From positions 1 through 26,565 of the forward strand of contig DZAU01000026.1 in the NCBI GenBank assembly GCA_022729635.1: 26,565 nucleotides of DNA. The letters run 5' to 3'. Origin of the DNA: Flavobacterium psychrophilum (lineage in GTDB: Bacteria; Bacteroidota; Bacteroidia; Flavobacteriales; Flavobacteriaceae). Position 1 is the stretch's first letter. Every line of letters begins with the position of its first letter. The notes under the pieces are model-generated. The model did no database searches. It was not told the DNA's origin and was given only the letters and a program-made list of their open reading frames with translations. Positions 14,898 through 23,168 of this stretch are shown piece after piece. The translations under genes were made by a program, and so were the position numbers.

Positions 14898-14917
14898 TCC
14901 GTCTGAAAAACGGCGGG
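14885..14917 (+). promoter_or_regulatory. Programmed -1 ribosomal frameshift signal
   Basis: The heptamer A AAA AAC (14885-14891) is in the correct phase (zero-frame codons AAA and AAC). It is followed after 7 bases by a hairpin: CCGTC (14899-14903) with GGCGG (14912-14916), loop of 8, extendable by a T-G pair at 14898/14917. Slippery site, spacer and stem are those of -1 frameshift sites in tail assembly chaperone genes. The zero-frame stop TAG lies in the spacer. Confidence 0.85.
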
Positions 14918-15094
14918 GACGATGTAGGAACATTACAGGGCGATGCTATTATAATGGCAAACTTTAATGTAAATCCTAAAGAATTACAAGTTACCCAATG
15001 GGGAGAATATTACGCAAAAGCGATATGGCTCGAAGAATGGAGGTTAAAAAACCAAGCAGAGATGTTTCAAAACTTGTTTGGAGGTGGTGAGTAA
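14891..15094 (+). CDS. -1 frame extension of the tail assembly chaperone
   Basis: After slippage at 14885-14891 the -1 frame reads 67 codons (LVVRLKNGGDDVGTLQGDAI and on, with WGEYYAKAIWLEEWRLKN) to TAA at 15092-15094, giving a fusion of about 174 residues. The frame has no suitable start of its own. The C-terminal WGEYYAKAIWLEEW helix is the kind of segment that in G/GT systems links the chaperone to tail proteins. The long form is normally made at a few per cent of the short form. Confidence 0.85.
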   Translation, partial: LVVRLKNGGDDVGTLQGDAIIMANFNVNPKELQVTQWGEYYAKAIWLEEWRLKNQAEMFQNLFGGGE

Positions 15095-15247
15095 CTATCG
15101 ACTTTGTACTTTGTAAAAAAAGTAAAGCACCACAAAAGGAATTACCACAAAAGGCAACAAAGGGTGCAACATCATTAGCAAAGCATTGATTACAAAAAAC
15201 AAAACTATTTTGATAGTTCCACTAAAAAGCCATTTTATAAATCCCAT
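15095..15247 (-). CDS. Counter-oriented small two-helix membrane protein (50 aa)
   Basis: The frame reads MGFIKWLFSGTIKIVLFFVI, continues NALLMMLHPLLPFVV and ends with IPFVVLYFFYKVQSR. Two membrane helices are evident, about 6-27 and 30-46, joined by a short His-Pro turn, with Lys at both ends, so a hairpin with cytoplasmic termini is predicted. It exactly fills the gap between chaperone and tape measure genes but runs against them, and has a TATCTTTG promoter element (15268-15275) giving a short leader. A protein made in the lysogen is implied. Superinfection exclusion is the likeliest role by analogy; a holin-like role is possible but would be toxic if expressed constitutively. Confidence 0.6.
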   Translation of the reverse strand: MGFIKWLFSGTIKIVLFFVINALLMMLHPLLPFVVIPFVVLYFFYKVQSR

Positions 15248-15267
15248 GTATAGAAGTTTTTAAAGCA

Positions 15268-15275
15268 CAAAGATA
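15268..15275 (-). promoter_or_regulatory. Bacteroidetes -7 element on the - strand
   Basis: On the - strand this reads TATCTTTG followed by TGC, an exact TAnnTTTG match. A start at about 15262 would leave a leader near 15 bases before the ATG at 15247. No good -33 TTTG is seen at the usual distance. Confidence 0.45.
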
Positions 15276-15283
15276 CAAAAAAT

Positions 15284-17659
15284 ATGGACGGAGTTACTTT
15301 TAATTTGAATTTTAGCACTAACGGTGGCCAAGTATTGGGAACCGTTAATAATGCTTTGGATAACGTTCAAAATAATGTAAAGAAAACAACTAAAACTTTT
15401 GGGGATTGTTATAAATCATTTTTAGCGTTTGAGTTAGCGGCTGGCAATATAGACCAGCTGAAAGATAGTTTCAATAACTTATTGGTACCTGGTGTTGCAT
15501 TAAATACACAAATGGCAGATTTAAGTGCCATAACTGGACTTACAGGCACAGGTTTAAAAGAAATAGAAATGGCGGCACGTCAAAGTGCTAAAACCTTTGG
15601 AACAGATGCCAGCCAAAACGTTAATGCTTATAAATTGATTCTTTCGCAATTATCGCCAGAGATTGCTAAAAACGGAGAGGCAATGAAATTGATGGGCAAT
15701 AATGTAAACATTTTGTCAAAAACAATGGGTGGCGACACCGTGGCGGCAACGGAGGTTCTAACAACAGCGATGAATCAATACGGCGTAAATTTAGACGATC
15801 CAATTCAGGCTAGTAAAACAATGGCCGACATGATGAATGTGATGGCAGCAGGTGCAAAAGAAGGCTCAGCAGAGCTACCACAAATAAAAAATGCTTTAGA
15901 GCAGGTTGGTATGGTTGCAAAAACCACGGGCGTTTCGTTTGAGGTTACCAACGCCGCTATTCAAATGTTAGATAAAGCAGGTAAAAAAGGTTCAGAGGGA
16001 GGCGTGGCATTAAGAAACGTTTTAACCACACTTTCCCAAGGTCGATTTACCAGTAAAGATGCAACTTTCGGACTGCAACAAATGGGAATCAGCACGGCGA
16101 AACTTGCCGATGCGAGCATTCCATTAACCGACCGTTTGCGAATGTTAAAACCCGTTATGGGGGATACTGCATTGATGACAAAGGTTTTCGGTAAAGAAAA
16201 TATGGCGGCCTCTATTGCCTTAATCCAAAGTGCGGACGAGCAGGACGCGTTGGCAAAAAAGATTACAGGCACAAATACGGCAACCGAGCAGGCAAATACA
16301 GTAATGGGTAGTTATCAGGAGCGAATTAATAGAACCACCGCAAGGCTCACAGACTTTAAAATTAGCTTTTTTAACGCTACACAACCATTTGCCCCTTTTA
16401 TACAAGGTGGTTTAGAAAGTGCTAGCGGCTTGGCACATTTTGCACAAACAGTGAATATTTTGAATAGTGCACAAAATGCCTTAAAAGAAAAGTTAGGAAA
16501 TACTAATGGTAGCTTGTCAAAATTAGGGAAAAGCCTAAAATTGAACTCCGCCATTTTTATGGAAAGTAGTATAATGACCTCTATTTCGGCAATCGCAAAT
16601 AAAGTGTATGCCAAATCAATATCAAGTATAACAAGTGCCACAAGGTCTGCAACGGCTTCCGTTATGGGTTTGAACTTAGCCATGTTAATGAGTCCTGTTG
16701 GTTTGGTTGTTATTGGAGTTGTCGCCTTGGTAGCGGTGTTCAAACATCTATGGGATAATTCCAAACGATTTAGAGAAATTCTATTCGGAATTTGGGAAGC
16801 GGCAAAAGCAGTTTTTCACAATATAGGAGTAGTTATAAAACGAGTTTGGGATATGGTAATAAAACCAATTATAATGGGGTATTACACGGTTTATAAATTT
16901 GTTTTTACAAAAATATGGGAGTTCATTAAATGGGTTTTCAATGGTATTGGCGCCGTTTTCGTTTGGCTTTATGAGCAGGCGGTTTCAGTTTTTACAACCG
17001 TTAAAGATTTTGTAGTAGGTGTTTTCAACTGGATAGTTACACAGGTTAGTGCAGCCTTGAGTGTTGTAGGTTCTTTTTTTAGTGGTTTATGGGAGTGGTT
17101 TAGTGGGGTGTTTTCAGGGTTTGCTAGCTTTATTAACGAATGGCTTATCCAACCTATTAAAGACGCTTTTGGTGGTGTTTGGGATTGGATAGTCGGAATT
17201 TTTGAAAAGATTATGGATAAACTAACTGGAATTTTTGCACCGATTAAGAAATTCTTTAAAACACTTTTTTCAAGTGAAGGAATGACAGATGTAAAAGCGG
17301 CTTATAAAGATGGTGAGAAAAAAGGGGCGGCGAGTTATGATAAAGGCCATAAAAAAACACAAAAGGTTGAAGTTATAGGAAAAGCCGAAACCAAAAAAAA
17401 TAAAAACGCTTTTGACGTAACCAAGGGCGGTTTAGGAATAGTTCCACCAACCAAACCAATTGCAGGCGTTGGAGCAAAAGATAAAAAAGAGGGCGGCTCT
17501 GGTGGCGGTTCGGGTTCAAGAGGTTTAACGATTGGTAAATTAATCGAAAACATGACCTTACATTTTCATGGAACGGTTAAAGAAAGTAAGGAAAGTATTA
17601 AGCAATCTATTACGGAGGTTGCATTGACTGCCGTAAATGACATAAACCTCGCCAACTAA
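15284..17659 (+). CDS. Tail tape measure protein
   Basis: This is the longest gene (791 residues). Residues about 70-350 match the TP901-type tape measure core (LSAITGLTGTGLKEIEMAAR; FGTDASQNVNAYKLI; a G-KKGSEGGVALRNVLTTLSQG stretch). Residues 461-486 form a strong membrane-type helix, and 490-680 hold repeated Trp/Phe-rich amphipathic units (IWEFIKWVFNGIGAVF; VWDWIVGIFEKIMDKL). A Gly/Ser-rich linker precedes the C-terminus. Tape measure proteins set tail length and are ejected into the host, where the hydrophobic part may help form a channel. With the usual 0.15 nm per residue, a tail of very roughly 120 nm would be expected. Confidence 0.93.
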   Translation: MDGVTFNLNFSTNGGQVLGTVNNALDNVQNNVKKTTKTFGDCYKSFLAFELAAGNIDQLKDSFNNLLVPGVALNTQMADLSAITGLTGTGLKEIEMAARQSAKTFGTDASQNVNAYKLILSQLSPEIAKNGEAMKLMGNNVNILSKTMGGDTVAATEVLTTAMNQYGVNLDDPIQASKTMADMMNVMAAGAKEGSAELPQIKNALEQVGMVAKTTGVSFEVTNAAIQMLDKAGKKGSEGGVALRNVLTTLSQGRFTSKDATFGLQQMGISTAKLADASIPLTDRLRMLKPVMGDTALMTKVFGKENMAASIALIQSADEQDALAKKITGTNTATEQANTVMGSYQERINRTTARLTDFKISFFNATQPFAPFIQGGLESASGLAHFAQTVNILNSAQNALKEKLGNTNGSLSKLGKSLKLNSAIFMESSIMTSISAIANKVYAKSISSITSATRSATASVMGLNLAMLMSPVGLVVIGVVALVAVFKHLWDNSKRFREILFGIWEAAKAVFHNIGVVIKRVWDMVIKPIIMGYYTVYKFVFTKIWEFIKWVFNGIGAVFVWLYEQAVSVFTTVKDFVVGVFNWIVTQVSAALSVVGSFFSGLWEWFSGVFSGFASFINEWLIQPIKDAFGGVWDWIVGIFEKIMDKLTGIFAPIKKFFKTLFSSEGMTDVKAAYKDGEKKGAASYDKGHKKTQKVEVIGKAETKKNKNAFDVTKGGLGIVPPTKPIAGVGAKDKKEGGSGGGSGSRGLTIGKLIENMTLHFHGTVKESKESIKQSITEVALTAVNDINLAN

Positions 17660-18198
17660 TGAATTTTACTTTTTTAGGATTTAAACCTTTGCCATACGGA
17701 AGTGATAAGATAAGTTTGAAAGGTTCAGATTATTCAGGTGTTCCAACTCTTACCAGTTTGGCACTGCAGTATAAAAATATCAGAGTACAATTAGATGAGT
17801 GTGTTATTACTGTTAATCAAGAAAAAAATATAGTAACTACTCCAATGCAGGGAAGGGACGGAACAATAAAGGAATATATAAGCGATGGCGATTATTCTAT
17901 TTCGGTTGATGCGGCAGTTTGTAGTTACATTATCAATCAAAATGATGCAACCGATTATGAGACGGCACAAGCCTATCCACTTTCGGAACTGGAGGATATA
18001 ATGGCAATGCTTAAAATCAAAGATACGTTGGAGGTTCATAGTGATTTTTTAACCCTTTTTGGAATACAAAATGCAGTTATAAAAACTTACGGAATGGTTC
18101 AAGAAACTCATAGTAATAGACAGTCTTTTAATATTCAAATGTTGAGCGATACACCATTTGAGATAAAAATAAAACAAGATGTTGCGATTAACAAGTGA
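17659..18198 (+). CDS. Tail/baseplate protein, DUF6046-like
   Basis: The segment VTTPMQGRDGTIKEYISDGD followed by YSISVDAAV resembles DUF6046, a family I associate with Bacteroidetes contractile-tailed phages. The C-terminal half is helix then strands (HSDFLTLFGIQNAVIKTYGM; FNIQMLSDTPFEI). The gene sits between tape measure (one-base overlap) and the hub gene, where Mu has gene N (gp43, DNA circularisation type). A role at the tube-baseplate junction is inferred from position. Confidence 0.7.
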   Translation: MNFTFLGFKPLPYGSDKISLKGSDYSGVPTLTSLALQYKNIRVQLDECVITVNQEKNIVTTPMQGRDGTIKEYISDGDYSISVDAAVCSYIINQNDATDYETAQAYPLSELEDIMAMLKIKDTLEVHSDFLTLFGIQNAVIKTYGMVQETHSNRQSFNIQMLSDTPFEIKIKQDVAINK

Positions 18199-19153
18199 GA
18201 TAATAATCGAGGGCTCACAAACGTGGAAGTTTGATGCACTAAATAATTGCAACATCGTGGAAGATACGGCAACATTAACAGATACCTGCGAATTATTACT
18301 ACCAAAGCGAACGGACTGGCAAGGTGCAAAACTATTTGAAACGCCCGTTAAAAGAGGCGATAAAATAACGGTAAAACTGGGATATGATGGAAACAACAAA
18401 ACCCGATTTGTCGGTTACATTAGAACGGTTGATGCTAAAAGGCCGATTAAAATAACGTGTGAAGATGGAATGTTCTTGCTTAAAACTGTTGAAGTAAAAA
18501 AGAAAGGTTACGCAAAAGTTACATTAAAGCAATTGATAACCGATTTATTAGCAGGAACTGGAATACAATTTCAACTAATTGATGACGATATTGTTTTAGG
18601 CCCCTACCGAATTACAAAAAATACGGTTGCCGAAGAACTCAACGAAATTAAAAGCGAGTTTGGATTGCGAGCTTACTTTAGAACCAACGGGGGTATATCA
18701 AAATTATATGTTGGTTTTACCTATCCATTCGACGGCAGACGGCACGAAGATTTTGTTTATGGACAAAATTTGATAAGTGAAGATTTTGTTTACCGAATTG
18801 CAGAGGATGTTAAAATTAAAGTCAAAGCTATTTCGGTAGATGCCAAAAATAAAAGAACGGAGCTAGAAACAGGTGATAAGGACGGCGAACTTTATACGGT
18901 TTACAAATATAATGTTGGTAAAGATGAATTAAAGCGATTTGCCGAAACGGAGTTGATACGATTTAAAACAACTGGTTTTAAAGGAAGTTTTGAAACTTTT
19001 GGAGAGCCATTTGTAAACAAATGTGACATCGCCCATATTGAGGCATCGGATAACAACAAAGGCGATTTTTTAATTAAAAAATTAGAAGTCAATTTCGGGA
19101 TGAACGGGTACAGACAAAAAATTGAAATAGGGCAACCCTTAAACCTCAAATAG
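18179..19153 (+). CDS. Baseplate hub protein (Mu gp44 / late control D-like)
   Basis: This 324-residue protein has the order of gpD/gp44-type hubs: an N-terminal beta domain (LPKRTDWQ; GDKITVKLGYDG; TRFVGYIRTVDAKRP), IKITCEDGMFLLKTVEVKKK, then LKQLITDLLAGTGIQ, the Y-V/F----F segment (FRTNGGISKLYVGFTYPF), and a C-terminal beta domain. The hub closes the tube and carries the spike. It overlaps the previous gene by 20 bases and is followed after 1 base by the spike gene, matching Mu gp43-44-45 order. Confidence 0.8.
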   Translation: MLRLTSEIIIEGSQTWKFDALNNCNIVEDTATLTDTCELLLPKRTDWQGAKLFETPVKRGDKITVKLGYDGNNKTRFVGYIRTVDAKRPIKITCEDGMFLLKTVEVKKKGYAKVTLKQLITDLLAGTGIQFQLIDDDIVLGPYRITKNTVAEELNEIKSEFGLRAYFRTNGGISKLYVGFTYPFDGRRHEDFVYGQNLISEDFVYRIAEDVKIKVKAISVDAKNKRTELETGDKDGELYTVYKYNVGKDELKRFAETELIRFKTTGFKGSFETFGEPFVNKCDIAHIEASDNNKGDFLIKKLEVNFGMNGYRQKIEIGQPLNLK

Positions 19154-19154
19154 T

Positions 19155-19694
19155 ATGGCTGATGAAAATGATTTTGCAGGAGCAATAAAAAAACTCACAA
19201 AAACAAGTGATGAAGTTTATGCTAAAGTTTGCGAGGTTCTTGAAGTAAACCAATCCGAAAAAACGGTCGATGTAAAACCGATGGACGATACCGCAGAAAT
19301 ATTTAATGTTCGTCTGCAGGCGGAAAGTGAAACAGGAGGTTTGGTTTTGTTTCCAAAAAAAGGAAGTGCCGTTTTAGTTGTTTTTATAAATAAAAATAGT
19401 GCGGCGGTTGTCAATACAAGTGGGATTGAAAAACTTGAATTAGTAATCGAAAATGTGGAGCTTCAAATTGACAAAGACAAATTTTTGTTTAAACGAGACC
19501 AAGTACAGTTAGAAATTGACCAAGCGGGTTTTTTGCTTAAAAAAGAAAACGAAACGTTAAAAAAATTAATGGCGGATTTGATTAAGGCAATTAAAGCTCT
19601 AAAATTTACAACCAATAATGGCCCCACAATCAACTTGATAAACATAGCCGATTTTACCGCTCTTGAAAGCAGGTTTAATCAGTTTTTAAAATAG
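19155..19694 (+). CDS. Baseplate spike protein (Mu gp45 / gpV-like)
   Basis: Residues about 20-95 form an OB-fold pattern (VYAKVCEVLEVNQSEKTVDV; GGLVLFPKKGSAVLVVFINK), the usual start of gpV/gp45 spike proteins. Residues 96-145 are short alternating strands (LELVIENVELQIDKDKFLFK; QVQLEIDQAGFLLKKE), consistent with a triple-stranded beta-helix needle. The C-terminal helix follows. No apical HxH iron-binding motif is visible, in contrast to Mu gp45 and P2 gpV; the C-terminal helical part is instead similar to spikes that end in an assembly domain. Confidence 0.75.
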   Translation: MADENDFAGAIKKLTKTSDEVYAKVCEVLEVNQSEKTVDVKPMDDTAEIFNVRLQAESETGGLVLFPKKGSAVLVVFINKNSAAVVNTSGIEKLELVIENVELQIDKDKFLFKRDQVQLEIDQAGFLLKKENETLKKLMADLIKAIKALKFTTNNGPTINLINIADFTALESRFNQFLK

Positions 19695-19711
19695 GTTTAA
19701 AATAATAAAAT

Positions 19712-19936
19712 ATGGCATTAGTACAGTCAAGATTAAAAGCAAAAATAAAAGCCGCCTTTGAAGCAGAACAATCGGAGGAAGTGGATCACAACGCTTCGTT
19801 AGACAGAATTGCAAACAAATTAGCAACAGCAATTATAGAAGAAATACAATTTTTAACAATCAATTATTCCGCTGGCTTGGTTGCCCCAAGTGGTGGTGGC
19901 AACGTAACAGGGACGATAACACACACGGTATCATGA
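19712..19936 (+). CDS. Small baseplate-region protein (74 aa)
   Basis: The protein has an amphipathic helical N-terminal part (RLKAKIKAAFEAEQSEEVDH; ASLDRIANKLATAIIEEI) and a glycine-rich tail (VAPSGGGNVTGTITHTVS). It lies between the spike gene and the gp25-like gene and overlaps the latter by 4 bases (ATGA). Similar small proteins occur at this position in Bacteroidetes Mu-like phages. A structural role in the baseplate is likely but unproven. Confidence 0.6.
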   Translation: MALVQSRLKAKIKAAFEAEQSEEVDHNASLDRIANKLATAIIEEIQFLTINYSAGLVAPSGGGNVTGTITHTVS

Positions 19937-20217
19937 ACGATTTTCAGCTGGATAACAATCAGGATTTAAAAATAGAAAATGGCGATTTTGTTCTTGCCGA
20001 TAGTACTGACCAAAATGTGGAATTGCTTTTTAGAATAACACCAGGAGAGCTAAAAGAACATTTGGAAACAGGTGTAGCAATTGATAGGTCAATTAATGGA
20101 AACATTGACCGATTTTTAGACAGAACAATTAGAGTGCAAATGGAGGCAGATGGATACGAAATTGATAAATTAGAAATTAACGAAAACGGCATTGTAATAG
20201 AAGGCAGTTATGAATGA
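19933..20217 (+). CDS. Baseplate wedge protein (Mu gp46 / T4 gp25-like)
   Basis: This 94-residue protein shows the gp25/gp46 pattern: an N-terminal strand region (DNNQDLKIENGDFVLADST), a D-N---LLFRITPGELK-H segment, G-AIDRSINGN, and a final helix-strand pair with IDRFLDRTIRVQMEADGYEI. Wedge proteins of this type form the core of the baseplate around the hub. Position between spike and J-like genes supports it. It overlaps its neighbours by 4 and 8 bases. Confidence 0.75.
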   Translation: MNDFQLDNNQDLKIENGDFVLADSTDQNVELLFRITPGELKEHLETGVAIDRSINGNIDRFLDRTIRVQMEADGYEIDKLEINENGIVIEGSYE

Positions 20218-20488
20218 TTATAAAGTACATGAAAATCAATCTCTTTTGGACGTATCGGCTCACGTTTATGGCTCGACCATATATGCGGTTGCTTTATCTA
20301 TCTTCAATAACATTTCATTAACAGATAATTTAGTAGCTGGACAAATAATTAAGTTATCTGATTTTCCAGTAAATAAACTAGTACTAAAATCGGTGGAAAG
20401 TAGAAATATCATTCCCGCAACAAATACAACAGAAAAAAGCAATCTTGATTTTTTAGGGTTTGCGTACGAATTTGCAATAAGTTTATAA
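20210..20488 (+). CDS. LysM-like tail protein (gpX type)
   Basis: Residues about 4-50 read as a LysM fold (YKVHENQSLLDVSAHVYGST, a helix with AVALSIFNNISLTDNLVAGQ, and IIKLSD). In tail gene clusters such small LysM proteins (P2 gpX, T4 gp53-like function) bind the hub-wedge interface rather than cell wall; there is no signal peptide. The remaining 40 residues are unassigned. Gene order with gp46- and gp47-like genes supports a baseplate role. Confidence 0.7.
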   Translation: MNDYKVHENQSLLDVSAHVYGSTIYAVALSIFNNISLTDNLVAGQIIKLSDFPVNKLVLKSVESRNIIPATNTTEKSNLDFLGFAYEFAISL

Positions 20489-20490
20489 AA

Positions 20491-21402
20491 ATGGCACGAA
20501 CAATTAACAACATACAAAACGAAATTTTAACGGCTCGAAATACTGCCGCTGAACTCTCGGCTTTAGAAGTTTTAACCACTAGCGAGCAAACCATCTTAAA
20601 CGCAAATAGCACTAGTAAAGTGGCAATTTGGCGATTATGGGTTTGGATTTTCGCCTTTGGGCAATATGTTTTAGAGCAATATTGGGAAACTTTCAAAATT
20701 GAAATTGAAAAACGAATTGCAGAATCACGTATTCACACTCCAAAATGGTACAGAGAAAAAGCTCTTGACTTTTTATATGGTGTATCATTGGTTCAAGATA
20801 AAGACTACTACGATTTGACTTTATTAACGGATGCTCAAATTTCAACTGCAAAGGTTATAAGTAACGCCGCTTCGGTTCGTGTGGTTCAAAATGGGTACGG
20901 AACTTTAAGGTTAAAAGTTGTTAGAACCGTTGGCGGTGAGTATGCTCCAGTATTGTCCGAACATTTAACCGCATTAGACATTTATTTCAATCATCATATA
21001 GCTGATGCAGGAACTGTGGTAAATGTAACAACTGGCGATGCCGATTTGTTAAAATTGAAATTAGATATTTATTATAACCCATTGATTTTAGGAGCCGATG
21101 GCTCTCGTCTTAATGGTACTAATTTAACTCCAATTATAACACAAATTAAAGAGTATTTAAAGTCGATTGATTTTGAAAACGGAAAGTTAGTATTAACCTA
21201 CTTGATTGATGAATTGCAAAAGGTTGATGGTGTTGTTTTGCCAGTTGTAAAAGAAGCATACTCAAAATATGGTACTTATGATTATACAACAACAGGAGTG
21301 CAAAACGTGGGGGTTATAAATGAAATACGAATTGCCGATGCAGGATATATGAAATTAGACGAAAGTGAGCTTTTAATTAACTACATACCCTATACGGAAT
21401 AA
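20491..21402 (+). CDS. Baseplate J-like wedge protein (Mu gp47 type)
   Basis: This 303-residue protein has a long helical N-terminal half (ITSELLTA-like helices; WRLWVWIFAFGQYVLEQYWE; YREKALDFLYG) and a C-terminal half of strands with VRVVQNGYGTLRLKVVRTVG, ALDIYFNHHIADAGT and PLILGADGSRL. The later part resembles baseplate J proteins, which form wedge arms linking the hub to the fibres. It is followed after 0 bases by a protein in the gp48/gpI position, as in Mu. Similarity to the J family is moderate and rests strongly on synteny. Confidence 0.65.
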   Translation: MARTINNIQNEILTARNTAAELSALEVLTTSEQTILNANSTSKVAIWRLWVWIFAFGQYVLEQYWETFKIEIEKRIAESRIHTPKWYREKALDFLYGVSLVQDKDYYDLTLLTDAQISTAKVISNAASVRVVQNGYGTLRLKVVRTVGGEYAPVLSEHLTALDIYFNHHIADAGTVVNVTTGDADLLKLKLDIYYNPLILGADGSRLNGTNLTPIITQIKEYLKSIDFENGKLVLTYLIDELQKVDGVVLPVVKEAYSKYGTYDYTTTGVQNVGVINEIRIADAGYMKLDESELLINYIPYTE

Positions 21403-21911
21403 TGGATAACGTGTATAACATCAATTGGCGAACGTTTATTGTGCTTAATTTACCAGCATTTCTGCGTAAGACGAAGACTATAAAATTTCTAGAAGTTATT
21501 TTCAAGCCGATTATGTGGTTACATCTTGCGTTTTTGGAATTTCGTACACAGGCATTGTACAAAGTAAATCACAACTCGCAAATATGCTATTTACAGGCAG
21601 TTTTGAATGATAGTTTTGACAGCACACAAAGGCGAATTATTATAAGAAACGCCATTTTAAGAGAGCCATTGTGGTTTTACGAACCCGAAGAAAATAGACC
21701 AGTTTTGTTTTATGAAGAAAGCGATAACAAACCTGTTTATTTTCGAGAGGAAATAGAGTTTGTTGGAGATGGAGCAGATTTTTTGGTATTAGTGCCAATC
21801 GACCTAAAACCAACCAACACACAAGAAGAAAATGCCTTAATCATAAAGGTGGAAGGACAAATAAATTATTACAAACTATTCGTTAAAAACTATATTATAT
21901 TATGGGTTTAG
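21402..21911 (+). CDS. Tail protein in the gpI/gp48 position (169 aa)
   Basis: The protein has a basic helical first half (INWRTFIVLNLPAFLRKTKT; FLEVIFKPIMWLHLAFLEFR) and a conserved-looking middle (HNSQICYLQAVLNDSFDSTQ, RRIIIRNA), followed by a repeated W/VLFYEE-type stretch (REPLWFYEPEENRPVLFYEE) and C-terminal strands. Position between the J-like gene and the fibre gene is that of gpI/gp48, which connects wedge and fibre. It overlaps the J-like gene by one base and the fibre gene by 10. Family not recognised with certainty. Confidence 0.6.
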   Translation: MDNVYNINWRTFIVLNLPAFLRKTKTIKFLEVIFKPIMWLHLAFLEFRTQALYKVNHNSQICYLQAVLNDSFDSTQRRIIIRNAILREPLWFYEPEENRPVLFYEESDNKPVYFREEIEFVGDGADFLVLVPIDLKPTNTQEENALIIKVEGQINYYKLFVKNYIILWV

Positions 21912-22762
21912 GAAATAAATTAATCGTTTCGGCAACTGGGTTTCCAGGTACCAATAAAACGCTTCGTTTTATACAAGATGCGTTTCGTGAGCCACTCGGA
22001 GCATTAGCACAATTGGCAGGCGATAAAACCATTATTACTGGAGTTGTAAATACTGCAGGTGTGGTATCAAATGGTTTTATTACTTACAATGGCGAAATTA
22101 TACCTTTTGTTGGTGGAAGTTATGCTACTACAGTAACCATTATAGAGGTATTTGAAAACGCAAATTACAATACTGATGCAGACAATAACCAACAATTAGA
22201 TAGCTTACCAGCATACCGAACTATTTATGCCAAGTGTGGAACTGGTGGGATTGACCTATTTAATTTTAGCGAGTTAAAACCCTTAAAAACAATTGATGCA
22301 CTTACTGATTTTACTAGGCGTACGGACATTGTTTTTGATGCAAACTATGTGCATACCGATTATAATTTCACTTTATCATTATTGAATAAGTTAAACGGAA
22401 TTCAGGATAATGCACAGGTTAATGTAAAAACAGACTGGGAAGCCGCAATTGGCTCTGCCACCGAACTTTTGAATAAACCAATGAACCTTGTTACTTATTT
22501 ACGCAAAGGCTATACGTATTTGGGAGATTTTCCAGGGAATATTGATGGAGAAGTTCTTATTTCCTTTCCAGCCTTGGAAACGACAAATTATGTAGTGGTT
22601 GGTTCTTTAAGAGTTCTATATGGGGTTGATGCAAATCAAAGTAATGATGTGATATGGACAATAGCCGATAAAACAACCACTAGTTTTAGACTGATTGGTA
22701 AAGATACCAGTAGTGGTGTTGGACAAAACTTATACTTTGATTATTTCCTTTTAAAATTATAG
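21902..22762 (+). CDS. Tail fibre protein
   Basis: This 286-residue protein contains the common fibre motif LNKLNGIQDNAQVNVKTDWE followed by ATELLNKP (about residues 160-195), a shaft-to-tip junction seen in many phage fibres (L-GI--NAQVNV--DW). An N-terminal part (residues 1-110, with ITYNGEIIPFVGGSYATT) likely binds the baseplate. The C-terminal 80 residues form a beta-rich tip and are the best candidate for receptor binding. The fibre is short. The next two genes may be its chaperone or additional tip proteins. Confidence 0.75.
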   Translation: MGLGNKLIVSATGFPGTNKTLRFIQDAFREPLGALAQLAGDKTIITGVVNTAGVVSNGFITYNGEIIPFVGGSYATTVTIIEVFENANYNTDADNNQQLDSLPAYRTIYAKCGTGGIDLFNFSELKPLKTIDALTDFTRRTDIVFDANYVHTDYNFTLSLLNKLNGIQDNAQVNVKTDWEAAIGSATELLNKPMNLVTYLRKGYTYLGDFPGNIDGEVLISFPALETTNYVVVGSLRVLYGVDANQSNDVIWTIADKTTTSFRLIGKDTSSGVGQNLYFDYFLLKL

Positions 22763-22766
22763 CATT

Positions 22767-23168
22767 ATGAGATATTTTAAAGCAGCAGAAAAAGAGCAAA
22801 AGCCATTTATTACGTGGAATTTATGGGCAGAAAACGAGCAGGAATTGGAGCTATTAGAAGATAAAAATAGTCCACTAATTTTGCAAGAAAAAGATATTCC
22901 AAAATACATTTATGGGATATGTCCCTTAAAAATAATGGAAGGAAACCTCGTGAATAGAAGACAGGAAGAACTTGCCCAACTGGAGGCAGAATTTAACGCC
23001 ATCAACGACGCTAGAACTAAACAAATCAAAAGAGACGTTTTGCAAAAATTATATTTAGAAATTACACTTTCTACTGATTTAGCCGAAGATACTACGGAAC
23101 TCTCTAACGAGTATAACCGATTAAAGCAGGAATATTTAAACTATTATGCACCTAAAGATATTAGCTAA
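22767..23168 (+). CDS. Hypothetical fibre-associated protein (133 aa)
   Basis: The protein has an N-terminal beta-like half (MRYFKAAEKEQKPFITWNLW, then PKYIYGICPLK) and a C-terminal coiled-coil (RRQEELAQLEAEFNAINDAR; RDVLQKLYLEI). A compact head followed by a helical pair, next to a fibre gene, fits a fibre assembly chaperone, but no family motif (such as Caudo_TAP) is clear. It ends directly before the next gene. Confidence 0.55.
   Translation: MRYFKAAEKEQKPFITWNLWAENEQELELLEDKNSPLILQEKDIPKYIYGICPLKIMEGNLVNRRQEELAQLEAEFNAINDARTKQIKRDVLQKLYLEITLSTDLAEDTTELSNEYNRLKQEYLNYYAPKDIS

Noticed and set aside
15095..15247. Holin for the lysis cassette
   Set aside because: Size and two helices fit, but it lies on the opposite strand with a host-type promoter, away from the endolysin; constitutive holin expression would kill the lysogen. 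Kept only as an alternative.
16315..16764. 149-residue - strand frame in the tape measure gene
   Set aside because: Antisense shadow of a long helical, alanine-rich coding region; no independent signal.
19155..19694. Iron-binding HxH tip on the spike protein
   Set aside because: No histidine pair is present near the C-terminus, so this feature of Mu gp45 was not claimed.
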